DNA of 64,000 nt from NCBI GenBank assembly GCA_031763025.1, contig JASSKH010000016.1, forward strand, positions 5,938,054-6,002,053, in the 5' to 3' direction. The stretch comes from Macrocystis pyrifera. Its lineage: Eukaryota > Sar > Phaeophyceae > Laminariales > Laminariaceae. Made by a program: the position numbers and the translations under genes. Numbering within the stretch: the stretch's first letter is position 1; each line of letters begins with the position of its first letter. Below, in pieces: positions 1 to 10,659 of the stretch. The notes below the pieces were generated by a model, which had not been told where the DNA came from, ran no database searches, and saw nothing but the letters and a program-made list of their open reading frames with translations.

Positions 1-384
1 CGACGGACCCCGATATTCCCTCAGGAGAAGATCGTGGAGATCCATTCCGTCGCGTATATACGCCACCAGCGTGTCTCGAACCGGGTGCCCGTCGAGGATG
101 ATGTCGTGCCAGAAGCCTACGTGCCGGAGCACGAACCCCGGCACAAAGTGGTTCCCGTCCCCCCCCGCATTCCATATCGGAGCGTCCCACGGCATACGCC
201 GTAGGCGACCATGCAAGGGGTCACGAATGACGTCCGCCACGGACGGCCACACTCCCGAGGCGGGCAGGGCCCCCGTGCGCGCCCACTCGCACTCGTCGGT
301 ATCCAAGGGGGGCGTGGGGAGGAGGACGGACCGCACATGTTCGTGGCGTCGATCGAGGCGACGGAGCCATCCGTCGGCGACCAC
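1..384 (-). mobile_element. DIRS-like retroelement fragment, upstream of the reverse transcriptase region (fossil, partial)
   Basis: One minus-strand frame is open across this stretch and runs off the left window edge. It reads like folded protein, with segments such as WPSVADVIRDPLHGRL, DAPIWNAGGDGNHFVPGF and LRHVGFWHDIILDGHP followed by RDTLVAYIRDGMDLHDLL. From memory this resembles the conserved block just ahead of the reverse transcriptase in algal tyrosine-recombinase retroelements; no search was run. The RT core would lie beyond the window. It is treated as a broken element fragment. An alternative is a host protein exon. Confidence 0.4.
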
Positions 385-420
385 CTACAGCGCGCCGTGG
401 GGGAAAGGAGGTGAGGATAC

Positions 421-868
421 TGTTGTAACATCGCGTCGTACGTTAATTCGTATATAGTTTGGGATCAATGAGGCCTCCTGCTGCGACCAGCCGGAGACTC
501 TCACCCAGGGTTACTACTCCCGCGTTGGTTGTCTGGCAATCAACGCGGCACCTCGTCGCAGAGAGTAGGTACCCCGGTAAAAGAAACACTAACAAAACTG
601 ATGTCGTTGTCGACGGTACACCTCGCTACCAACGATGGGCGGGCGGGATGGTCTGTTTTTTCCTAGCCCCTTTCTACTTTGTCGTGCTGTTGTAGAGCTG
701 CGATATCGCTCACGGAGTGATACTCAATCACTGTCTCCCCATACAACAAGGAGGCTTTCCCGAAAAGGGATCCACCCTGCTGGCGTCCCCTCTTTTCTGG
801 TCCAGATTACTGTTGTAACATCGCGTGGTACGTTAATTCGTATATAGTTTGGGATCAATGAGGCCTCT
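421..868 (+). mobile_element. Small element with LTR-like terminal direct repeats (TRIM-like, fossil)
   Basis: A block of about 57 bp beginning TGTTGTAACATCGCGT occurs at 421-477 and again at 811-867, 390 bp apart, with one clear substitution. Both copies begin with TG, as LTRs do, and both are followed by CTGCTGCG-like sequence. The interior just left of the second copy (653-810) recurs at 19138-19296. This suits a miniature LTR element or the end of a larger one. It carries no gene. Neither target duplication nor LTR 3' end could be fixed. Confidence 0.4.
653..810 (+). repeat. Dispersed repeat, copy 1 (partner at 19138-19296)
   Basis: About 158 bp running from CTGTTTTTTCCTAGCC to GGTCCAGATTAC is almost identical to 19138-19296. 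Here the copy stops exactly where the TGTTGTAAC direct repeat begins. At 19296 the same end is followed by unrelated sequence. It is probably the internal 3' end of a terminal-repeat element. Confidence 0.75.
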
Positions 869-2789
869 CTCTGCTGCGGCATGAGATCACACCCATACTT
901 GTTGACCCTTCTTTTATCTCAATGTCGTCGCTCTTTTGATGCGTATCCTTTTTGCGGGTGCCTTCTATTCCTTATTGTCCCCAAACTTGTAGCCTAGTTG
1001 ATTAGGGGTTCTGCTACCGTTGTTGTTGTCCCGTGGGAACGTCGTGTACGATTTTCCAGACCCCTCTGACGGTGATACGCGCTGAGGTATGCGATCGCGA
1101 TGTGATGCACCCGGAACGCGTTTACCTGGTTGTCGGCCCGCAGTGTTGTAGCGTGTCTCCGTGCGGTTCTTCCGGAACTAACATACGCTTATGTCGTGCT
1201 TGAGGGGCGATAAAGGCGGAGCGTTTATGTAGGTGGTCTCCCACACTATATTTTCTCAGATACCGCAGCCCGCCCCCCACCGTAGTTACCATACGCTTTC
1301 GTCTAACGAAGCACGCATAACGTCTGCCACAGTCGGCATGTTTTCTACGTTTCGCTTGGTCCCCGCCCCCTCATCCCATTTGTTCCTCGACTTTCAGATT
1401 TGGGGAAAATGGGAAGGAGAAACCTACTTCTCGGTGCCTCCGTGATAGGGTCATGAGCCATACGCTGGCAGATCCCACCACGCTTGATACGGCACGATGT
1501 ACAATTATGTTTGTTATAGCAAGCAATTACAGGCACCTGAGATACGGTGCACCACTCACTACCGTGGGTTGCGATGTACTTGAAGCTAACGTAGGTTCGA
1601 TGCGACTGTGACCAGACGCATCCGCCGAGAGACATGGCGGACGTAAGGGCAATCAATTGCAACGACACTTCGGATTGACGGTCTATGAATATCAGTAGTA
1701 TGATATATATATACATATATTTATATTCCGTACAGTTTCTACCACGCGGGTACAGACGTGAAACGGTTGTCGATTATATGTGATATAGACTTGATCGGTA
1801 AAAATAAGTGTCACGGATGCAAAATATACTGGTTCGTGCGCTCGCTGTTTTTCTGTGCGTGTGTCAACGTGTTCGCGTATGCGCTCGAGGACTCGCATGC
1901 ATACGACATGTACTTCTTATTTTATATTGTTTTGCCACTATATACCGGTATGTATATTCTAACACTGTGTACATGAAAGTGAGATTACGCCGCGACTCGT
2001 CATATTAGTCGCCAGGTGCGTGGCCCGTGCACGTTCCCCCCTTGTATTAACGCTAGCACCTTACGCTCTCGCTGTTCCCGTTACAGTTCCACATCGCTGC
2101 TTATCGTGTCGCGAAAGCTGGCGCACTCCTGGCGTCGATTCGCCTGTGCTGTCGCGTACAGGTCGCTATGCATAGCCCAGCCTTCTGTTATTCCTGTGTT
2201 ACCGTTCGTCAAGTGTTGCATCCCCGTCCCTATTTCTAGCAGCCGGCGACGGCGGCCCTATCGATCATGGTACGCCCCGCTTACATGTACGTGTCGTGCG
2301 ATTGAGAGTCAGCCGTCGCGCTACTCCCCTTACTCTATGTGTGACCGTCCCCCGGTGTCGTCGCACTCTATCCTCTCGTGCGTTGACAAGTCACCGTCCC
2401 TTAGTATTACCGTCGCCACCGCTCTCGTGGCTATTCCGGCCACAAACACGCCCCGCTGTCCTCGCTCTCCTGAACCGCCATACGATACACGAATCCCCCG
2501 TCGTTTTTAGGCAAGCATGGTTTCATCGATGGTACCGTCCTTATTGTTCCTCGCGGTTCTCGCGCTTTCTTAGCAAAAAAAACTCCGGTCCAACGGCGCC
2601 CACGGCCGCTGAATGTTTGACCCCGCGTCCGGGTACGTACACCTTGAATAGGCTAAAACCCGTTTTTTTTTTTTTTTTACTCAGAGAGTATACTCCACTA
2701 CGAAATGGTGGTTCGCGTCAGCACGGTTTCGTTCGTCGATGCCTCGCGCGTAGTTGTCCACCGGGGTTGAACCGTGAGACCGCAGTGTA
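869..2789. other. No recognisable gene
   Basis: Mixed-composition sequence with short overlapping reading frames on both strands. The longest (2016-2510 plus strand, rich in Ser, Arg and Pro) has no motif I recognise and looks fortuitous. An 18-base T tract lies near 2662-2679. A TACCGGTA palindrome is at 1943-1950. I see no tRNA, promoter or repeat family here. Confidence 0.5.
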
Positions 2790-5310
2790 CGTAATAACCT
2801 TGCATGGTTGCAAGACAAACCCTGCTCGCTCGTGGTGGCCGTAATGTAACCCTGTGCTCGAACGCGTCGGGGATTCAGCCCTATTTCCGTGATCGGGGTT
2901 GTAACCTAGGGCTGACCGAGTATGTGAGTTGCGGTGGGCTGCCGTCGTACCGATAGCAGCTCGGAGGTGTAACCCTACGTGCTCGCTCGTGCGCGTTGGA
3001 GATTGACCCCAGCGTGCTTACTGGGGCCGCATGGCCAGAACCGCCCGCAGGAGTAAGCACCTCAAGCTGCGACGGTGCCTACTCCCGAATGTCTACTAGT
3101 CGCGGTCCGGGGATTCACCCGGTGTATTCGACCCCGTTCGGACGCGTTCTACGTTAGAAGTGAAACATTTCCGCTAAAAAAAAATTCTGCTTGACGGGGG
3201 TTCCTTAGCCCAGAATCGTCGGAATGCCAATCTTGTTTCGAAATTGACGTTTTAATATACTTGGGCCACGGGAGTATTCATCGAGATTCAACGTGATTTT
3301 TTTTTTTTTTTTTTTTTTTCAGTTTTAGGGTAGGGCATGGAGCTCCTTAAGTGAGGAGCTCCAGAAAATAGGGTTAACCTCGATCGTACAACACTTTTTT
3401 TTTTTTTTTTTGTCGGGGATTAAACCCTGTTTGCTTGTTGTGGCCGTAGAGCCAACTGGTCGTCGCTCGTTTGTCCATTCTCATTATCGTATCTCTCATT
3501 ATCGAATCGGCCGGAGTAAGTACCTCAACGTGCCACGGTGCCTACTCCCTAAGGTTTACTAGTTGCGGTCCGGGGATTCGACTCGTTGTATTCGACCGCG
3601 TTCGTCCGGGATTAAATCCTGTTTGCTTGCTGTGGCCGTAGTGTCCGTCGTTAGTTTGTCCCTTCTCACTATCGCACCTCTCGTTATCGAATCGGCAGGA
3701 GCAAACACCTCAGCGTGCCACGGCGCCTACTCCCTAATGTCTACTTGTTGCGGTCCGGGGATTCAACCCGTCGTATTCGACCGCGTTCGTCGAGGATTAA
3801 ACCCTGTTTGCTTGCTGTGGCCGTAGTGCCAACCAGCCGTCGCTCGTTTGCCCATTGTCATTATCGTATCTCTCGTTATGGAATCGGCAGGGGTAAGCAC
3901 CTCAACGTGCCACGGCGCCTACTCCCTAATGTCTACTACGGTAGACGCGGTCCGGGAATTCAACCAGTTGCCTTCGACCGCGTTCGTCCGGGATTAAATC
4001 CTGTTTGCTTGCTGTGGCCGTAGTGCCAACCAGCCGTCGCTCGTTTATCCCTGCTCGCTATCGCATCTCTCGCTATAGAGTCGGCAAGAGTAAGCACCTC
4101 AGCGTGCCACGGCGCCTACTCCCTAATGTCTACTACGGTAGTCGCGGTCCGGGGATTCAACTCGTCGTATTCGACCGTGTTCGTCGGGGATTAAACCCTG
4201 TTTGCTTGCTGTGGCCGTAGTGCCAACCAGTCGTCACTCGTTTGTCCCTACTCGCTATCGCATCTCTCGCTGTCGAGTCGGCAAGAGTAAGCACCTCAGC
4301 GTGCCACGGCGCCTACTCCCTAATGTCTACTACGGTAGTCGCGGTCCGGGGATTCAACTCGTCGTATTCGACCGTGTTCGTCGGGGATTAAACCCTGTTT
4401 GCTTGCTGTGGCCGTAGTGCCAACCAGTCGTCACTCGTTTGTCCCTACTCGCTATCGCATCTCTCGCTGTCGAGTCGGCAAGAGTAAGCACCTCAGCGTG
4501 CCACGGCGCCTACTCCCTAATGTCTACCAGGGTACTACGGTAGACGCGGTCTGGGGATTCAACTCGTCGTATTCGACCGTGTTCGTCGGGGATTAAACCC
4601 TGTTTGCTTGCAGCGGCCGTAGTGCCAACCAGCCGTCGCTCGTTTGTCCCTTCTCACTATCGCATCTCTCGTTATCGAATTGGCAGGGGTAAGACCTCAA
4701 CGTGCCACGGCGCCTACTCCCTAATGTCTAATAGTCGCGGTCCGGGGATTCGTTGTATTCGACCGCGTTCGTCGGGGATTAAACCCTGTTTGCTTGTTGT
4801 GGACGTAGAGCCAACCAGCCGTCACTCGTTTGTCCTTGCTCGCTATCGCATCTCTCGCTGTCGAATCGGCAGGAGTAAGCACCTCAGCGTGCCACGATGC
4901 CTACTCCCTAATGTTTACTACGGTAGTCGCGGTCCGGGGATTCAACTCGTCGTATTCGACCGTGTTCGTCGGGGATTAAACCCTGTTTGCTTGCTGTGGC
5001 CGTAGTGCCAACCAGCCGTCGCTTGTTTTCCCTTGTCACTATCGCATCGCTCGCTATCGAATTGGCAGGGGTAAGCACCTCAACGTGCCACGGTGCCTAC
5101 TCCCTAATGTCTACTACGGTAGTCGCGGTCCGGGGATTCAACCCGTCGAATTCGACCGCGGGGGGTCCAACCCGTTGCACTACACCGTGTTCGTCGGGGA
5201 TTACACCCTGCTTTCTTGCTGTGGCCGTACTGCCGAGCAACCGTCGCTTGTCTTCCCCTTCGGGGGTGTAACCCTGCGGGCGCGGTCAGGCCTTGACGCC
5301 CAGCCTCCGT
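2790..5310 (+). repeat. Satellite, ~197-bp monomer, about 10-12 copies
   Basis: The phrase GGTCCGGGGATTC and close variants recur near 3107, 3566, 3757, 3948, 4145, 4342, 4548, 4737, 4932 and 5128. Spacing is 189-206 bp, twice exactly 197. Each monomer also carries AAACCCTGTTTGCTTG, GTGGCCGTAGTGCCAACC, TAAGCACCTCA and CTACTCCCTAATGTCTAC. Copies near 4.0-4.6 kb are almost identical and the edges are degenerate, as unequal exchange predicts. Reading frames across it are repeat translations and not genes. Confidence 0.92.
3150..3420. repeat. Spacer inside the satellite: two poly-T tracts around a hairpin
   Basis: Monomers at 3107 and 3566 are separated by about double spacing. The intervening block has T runs near 3298-3319 and 3394-3410. 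Between them, at about 3339-3362, is an inverted repeat with arms GGAGCTCCT and AGGAGCTCC around TAAGTG. It may be an inserted small element or a diverged monomer. Confidence 0.5.
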
Positions 5311-5670
5311 TGTAGAATTAATCGGTGTGTAACCCTTGGGCCGTCATATATATGCGTCGAGGCTGGGACCTTAGATATACTTGCTGTGGGTCTGTCATTA
5401 GTCGTGATGTATATACTGCCGAGTGCCTGACATACCGTCACTAGTGGGCGCTGGCCACAAACTTCTTAGCAGAGAACCTTTGCGCAGGGGTGCTGCTGTA
5501 CTGCAACGTTTGTACCCTCCGAACGAAGTACAAGAGGGCCGAATTCGGTACACAGCGTTCACGAACGTTCCGGGCATGCATTTTGATGTGGACGCTGAAC
5601 ACTCGCGAGGGATAGCCTTTACGCCGTCGTATTGGGTAAATGCATTGAAGCTACGCCAGCTGTGACTTTA
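5311..5670. other. No recognised gene; short open frame
   Basis: The sequence after the satellite holds an 80-codon plus frame at 5423-5665 (with SREPLRRGAAVLQRLYPP) that I do not recognise. Nothing else is supported. Confidence 0.4.
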
Positions 5671-6078
5671 ACCGATTGAATGGTTCACACTCAACTTCGC
5701 CCGCTGCGTGGTTTCGGGCGCGCTTATTCGTTAAAATTTCATCGAACGATAGTACCCGCTCGCGCATACCTGGTGAGAAATAATCGAGTGTGGCCCGCAG
5801 TACTGAGGAGTGTTTCGGATACGTTTTCATGTTGAGCAGCCCGTTCTTCTTTTACTACCAGGTATGTACTCTACGCCCCGGCGAAACGAAGGTACGTGCA
5901 GCCCTATTTGTACGCTGTCGTGGCGATTCTGTGGTCGCTGCCAAGTGTAACATCGTTACACGTGCGTTCGCTGTGCGTGCGACCAATTTGTTACAGGCCC
6001 GCCGGCGGTGAGTTTGGCCGATTGAATGGTTGACACTCGATTTTCGCCCCTGCATGGTACGTTGGGCGCGTTTATGTC
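5671..6078 (+). repeat. Pair of ~65-bp direct repeats, 342 bp apart
   Basis: The block around GATTGAATGGTTCACACTC at about 5675-5735 recurs in diverged form at about 6017-6078, both followed by GGGCGCG. The space between carries a TACCAGGTA palindrome at 5856. This is a partial tandem duplication or the ends of a short element; coding is not supported. Confidence 0.5.
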
Positions 6079-6376
6079 CCCATATACAGCCGTGATATTC
6101 AGCACTTCCGAAAGGGCAGTCGACGATAGAGGTGTGACGGTTTATGACAACGTTGTCGTTGTTGTTGTTCTCACATGAACTAATGTCCAAGGTCTTCAAT
6201 CCGTGGTCACAAGACAGGCTCCAACTCTGGAGCCGAAAATATAACCGCAGGAAATAAATATATAAAGTGAACTGGTACCAGGTATAAAGCATTTACAGTA
6301 ATCGTGACACGACCAGTCAACCTCACGCCATATATCCCTGACTACCGCCGTACCTTTCCTCTAACCATCTGTGAAC

Positions 6377-6664
6377 GTGTTACCTGCTACGCTATAGGGG
6401 TAAAAGACCGATCGATTACCCAGCCCAAGGTAACCCTTACAACACTCCCCCACCCTCTGAACGGCGGGGTCCTTGGGACGTCACGGCCGTACGTTGGCTT
6501 ACCCGATTCGTTTCAATACCTGGGGAACGAGGGAAATGTGCTGAAAGTGAGATTCAAATCCGTGTCCTGTCGACGACGACACATGTGAAGGTGTTACCTG
6601 TTTAGCTTTAGGGGTAAAAGATCGATCAGGTAACCAGCCCAAGGTACCACTTATAACGCATCAC
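6377..6664 (-). mobile_element. Two tandem copies of an LTR-end repeat (fossil)
   Basis: The stretches at 6377-6447 and 6591-6664 share GTGTTACCTG, AGGGGTAAAAGA, GATCGAT, CCAGCCCAAGG and TTACAACA or its variant. The first copy also continues rightward through CCCTCTGAACGGCG, the reverse complement of a block at about 54868-54882. At 54.88 kb a purine tract runs straight into TGTTATAAGG, which is how a 3' LTR normally begins. These are therefore read as minus-strand LTR starts of the same family. They are broken remnants without coding sequence. Confidence 0.5.
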
Positions 6665-7334
6665 TTTGACTTTCCAACTCTGTAGACCAGCCGTGGCTTC
6701 CCTTTCACGCAGGGTTCCTCATTCCCACTGCTCGTCGATTCTCAACGAATTTGCAAACTCGAGCTCTTGCGCTTTTCGCGATGACCAAGGTGCCTAAAGG
6801 GATATTGACCCCGACCTCACACGAGTGTTCTTCTGTTGACAGCAGTTTTCTAGGGTCAACAGCTTAACCCGGAGGGACCGTATACGAAGACGTGCAATGA
6901 GAGCAAAACGAGGTACATCAAACCAAATCAAGTCAAGTAAGCTAAATAAATAAATAAACGAGAAAATGATAAATAAAGAAGCATTTCCACGGGCCCGCGT
7001 GATTGGGGGTGATAAAATGTGGTGCCTGAGTCACAGTGCAAGGGGTCGTACAATACGGCCGCTGGGCGCTCACGTTGCTCGTACTGCTGTATGCAGGCGA
7101 TTGATACACTAATCGAGATAATTGTTTTGGTCGCTTTCTCTGGTGTCTCCTGATCTCCAGCGCGTACCTAGTGCGAAAGGGCGACCCCGGGTGGTAAAGG
7201 CCTCGTGGGGGGGGTGGGGGTGCTGTCCGCTCCTATTGACATCTGAGTGTGCGTATTATGTGGCTGCCCGCTGTCATATTATAGAAGAAGAGTGCACCGG
7301 GCATACCTGTACCTATATATGATACCAGGTATAT
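6665..7334. other. No recognisable gene
   Basis: Includes an AAATAAATAAATAAAC run near 6944-6962 and a TACCAGGTA palindrome at 7323-7331. No coding or RNA feature is supported. Confidence 0.5.
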
Positions 7335-7745
7335 ACTTGGCACTCGGTCCGCATGCCCCCGGCGCCTTCCTGGAGGCCGAATACATATTAATTTTCGGCT
7401 GTGCGACTACGGCTGAAGTCCATCCACGATTCAATTGCGCTGTGATTCGCGGTATTATACTCGTGCATGTGTAACTACCGTAGTATCCACAGTACGTATG
7501 ATATACCAGGTAAACAGTTGTTCGTACATAGATATACTCGTACTCGTACCACTTGGCACTGGTCCGCATGCCCCCCGCGCCTTCCTGCAGATCGAATACA
7601 TATTAATTTCGGCTGTGCGTCTATGGCCGAAGTCCATCCACGATTCAATTGCGTTGTGATTCGTGGTATTATACTCGTGCATGTGTAACTATCGTAGTAT
7701 CCACAGTACGTATGATATACCAGGTAAACAGTTGTTCGTACACAC
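7335..7745 (+). repeat. Tandem duplication of a ~215-bp unit
   Basis: The unit CTTGGCACT...GTCCGCATGCCCCC...CCATCCACGATTCAATTGCG...TACCAGGTAAACAGTTGTTCG occurs twice (about 7335-7530 and 7553-7745) with scattered substitutions. Both copies end with a TACCAGGTA palindrome (7504, 7718). Open frames on both strands arise because the sequence is repeated. Confidence 0.85.
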
Positions 7746-7959
7746 ATAAACTCGTACTACCAGGGCATTTCTCGGGACTCATTTTCGATTCCCAGGCCAA
7801 ATCCCATGGGAATCAGATACTCCAGGCTTTCACGGCAGTATTGGTATGGGCGTTGAGTCTGGCCACAGCGGGGACTCCCCCAGGAAGGTTCGACAACAAC
7901 TACGGGATTCGACTGGATGGGTGGTATACGACCTACAGCAGTAGCCACGACTAGATTTG

Positions 7960-8360
7960 AGGGGATTGTCAGTGCGGGCTCCGGCCACCGCGGTACTCCC
8001 CGGGATGGGTTGAACTCGGAACCCGACACATGTACGTGCATACCCTGTCAAAGTGCTGTCATCGGCGGGTCGGGTTGAATTCGTAGCATGTGCGAACTTT
8101 ATTAACGGGATTTGGCGTATCCTGGATTTGCGGGACGTGTCTGAGCGGGCACGGGATATGTGAATTTTCACGGGACTCGTGTGTGCGGGAACGGGATTCG
8201 TCATAGAATGCGTTGGGGCGGGAACGGAATATAATAATTTTCGCGGGGCTCGTTTGTGCGAGGTGCGGGGACGAGATTTCACATGTGTCACTGGGCCACG
8301 GGGAAATCCCGAATCCCGCCCAAAACCGCCGGATAACTCCCGCTGGAAAACCCATCACCT
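7960..8360. repeat. Degenerate short repeats rich in CGGGA
   Basis: CGGGAT, GCGGGCACGGGAT, TTTTCACGGGACTCGTGTGTGCGGGAACGG-type phrases recur at about 50-bp spacing between 8120 and 8290, and their complement (CCCGAATCCCGCC) follows near 8310. This is an old minisatellite with no conserved reading frame. Confidence 0.5.
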
Positions 8361-8562
8361 CTGATGCGTAATAGCAACCGATACCACGCGCCTCGTATCA
8401 TACCTCATGAAAGTGATGTACGTACGAACAGGTTCCGTATACGTACATACCATGCTTGGTTGGAGCGGACCTGTTCGTTCTGAAAGAAAAGTACATGCTC
8501 GAAAATAGATAAGACATACCAGTATACCTATTAATAGTATATATTCGATGTTATCCGAGCTT

Positions 8563-9398
8563 TGTTGTGTATCCTTCGAATTGTCATGTTATTATTATTC
8601 TCTGCGACGTCGGGGGGGGAATCCACTGGCGTGATACGAGAGCCGCGACACCGGCCGCTGACTCTCGTTGCCTATCGTACTGCCAGTACCCGGGAGTTCC
8701 CCCCCCCCAGCCGACTGGCCGGGGCTCTAACAAACGCAGTCTCGGACGACCGAGACCCCCAATGGTAGTAAACCATTGACATACCCCACTCTCCTAGTGA
8801 GAGCCCCGAATCGCAACCAGTTAATCGCAAACAATAATAAAAGTATAATACGGTGTGGCCAGCACCATGTGGCCGCTCCGTTCCACCTACCTTCGAAAGA
8901 AGAAAGGGGCGGGTGGGCGGGAGAAACCACAACAGTAGGCCTAGCCTCTAGGCCTATCAATCGGCAGCGAGCAGTGCCGTGCTCTACTCGTGCACCTATC
9001 ACGAGAAGCTAGGAGGGGGCACGGGGCGAGTATGGTTGTTCTTCTGTTCTCTCTGCCTCTGAACAAATTAAGCCATTTAGTTTCCGTCGGTAGAGCCCAT
9101 GACTATAAATAATGAATTCCGTCGGTTGTGAACAAAACATGCATCTCACGTGAACTTAGAGATACTACGCTTTGTTGTGTATCCTTCGAATTGTCATGTT
9201 ATTATTATTCTCTGCGACGTCGGGGGGGGAATCCACTGGCGTGATACGAGAGCCGCGACACCGGCCGCTGACTCTCGTTGCCTATCGTACTGCCAATACC
9301 CGGGAGTTCCCCCCCCCCAGCCGACTGGCCGGGGCTCTAACAAACGCAGTCTCGGACGACCGAGACCCCCAATGGTAGTAAACCATTGACATACCCCA
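8563..9398 (+). mobile_element. TRIM-like element with 226-bp terminal direct repeats
   Basis: 8563-8788 and 9173-9398 are nearly identical 226-bp direct repeats that begin TGTTGTGTATCC and end CATACCCCA, the TG...CA form of LTRs. The interior (8789-9172) has no gene. Total length is about 836 bp, typical of miniature LTR retrotransposons, which depend on proteins from other elements. The near identity of the ends suggests recent origin. No convincing 5-bp target duplication is visible. The right part of the interior recurs at 17595-17846. Confidence 0.7.
8921..9172 (+). repeat. Dispersed repeat, copy 1 (partner at 17595-17846)
   Basis: A 252-bp block from GAGAAACCACAACAGTAGGC to GATACTACGCTT matches 17595-17846 with very few differences. 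It ends exactly at the start of the right 226-bp terminal repeat. The partner copy ends at the same base but is followed by different sequence. Confidence 0.85.
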
Positions 9399-9639
9399 AT
9401 ATCGAGGTCGCGTCGATACTACGGTGTTAAGCCCCCAAACAGTGCCCTGGCCTGGATGCCTCTGCCTATCTTCCCGTCTCTGCTAGTTTACGAGTACACA
9501 ATACCCGCGTCCTCTGGGTTATTGCGAATGTACGTGTAGGAAACTTTGAAGCTTCCCTCTACCTTCTCTCAGATCGCCCTCTACGGCACTTCTTCCTGGC
9601 CATCAGCGTATTGGTTGCGCAATACCCAATGAGTGGAGG

Positions 9640-10606
9640 CCGACTTCGCTGGCACCGTCTCCTGCTTCCGCTACCACTTCGCGAAGTGCCCCGAGGGCCT
9701 GCGTGTACCTCCCAACTTTAACCTCCTTACCGTACCGATACGACGACAGGGGGGCGCTTTTTCTGGCAGCGTCGGATATTCCGACAACAACTCCACCATG
9801 AGAGCGACGGCACCGCCGCCTGCTCCTACCCCGGAACGCGCCCCGAAGGCGTCGTCGCGTGTGCGCACGATACCCGACCTTTGCTGAGCCTGGACCCTTA
9901 ATGGCCCCGAAACAGGACCCTGATGCTGGTGGCCTGATGCCACTGCAACGAGGTCAACCGCCGCTCCCCCGTGAGTAACGCTACGTCACCCCTCGTCAAG
10001 CAATGCACGGGGTGTACAACTCCGGACAAATAAGCGAATATTTCGTCAGACTTCGCCATGAAAAATAAATAAATAAATAGCCCAATGCCAACGACAGCCA
10101 AAGAACTCGATCACCCGGGCCCCACGACACGGACCGGCCCTGTCCTCCCAACAACGTGTCCCACGAAATAGGGCGACGGATTCTTTGCATGAGGGACCGG
10201 CGGCAATGTGCGACCGTGCTCCCCTTTGCAATGCACGTTTAGCAAGCGGCGACGACATGGGAAACTCCACTTGTAAGTTTACTCGGTGGAACACGGCTGA
10301 TAGTTTACTGGCAACAGTACCGGCTTGGTTGCCCTCCAACGCACACCATGCTACGAACTTAAGCAACGCCTGAATCTTATCCGTAGTGAAGGCTGGCGTG
10401 TCGAAATACGCAGCCACCTCTATTAACCCCCGAAAAAAAAATAAACCATTCGAGACCGAAACCTGACGTGTAAGCTCGGTGAGATGACGGCGCAACCGAC
10501 TGGCGGACGAGCTGGCTACCAGCGCTACTGAGCATAGCGCGACACCCGCTCGCCCCAAGACCTGGGCTCCCAGCGGACGCCGACCCCGGACATACAAGCT
10601 GTGCAA
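9640..10606 (-). mobile_element. Tyrosine recombinase block of the DIRS-like fossil
   Basis: The N-terminal part reads like a SAM-like core-binding domain (IQALLKFVAWCALEGNQ then GTVASKLSAVFHR). The catalytic side shows KSDEIFAYLSGVVHPVHCL followed by TRGDVALL, a pattern I associate with algal DIRS-type recombinases. These enzymes join circular element DNA to the target. The C-terminal catalytic part is poorly preserved and the copy is broken. Confidence 0.55.
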
Positions 10607-10659
10607 CTCGCGTTCCTGTTTCCATGCGCCCTACGATCGGCCTCGTCCCCACTGAGGGG

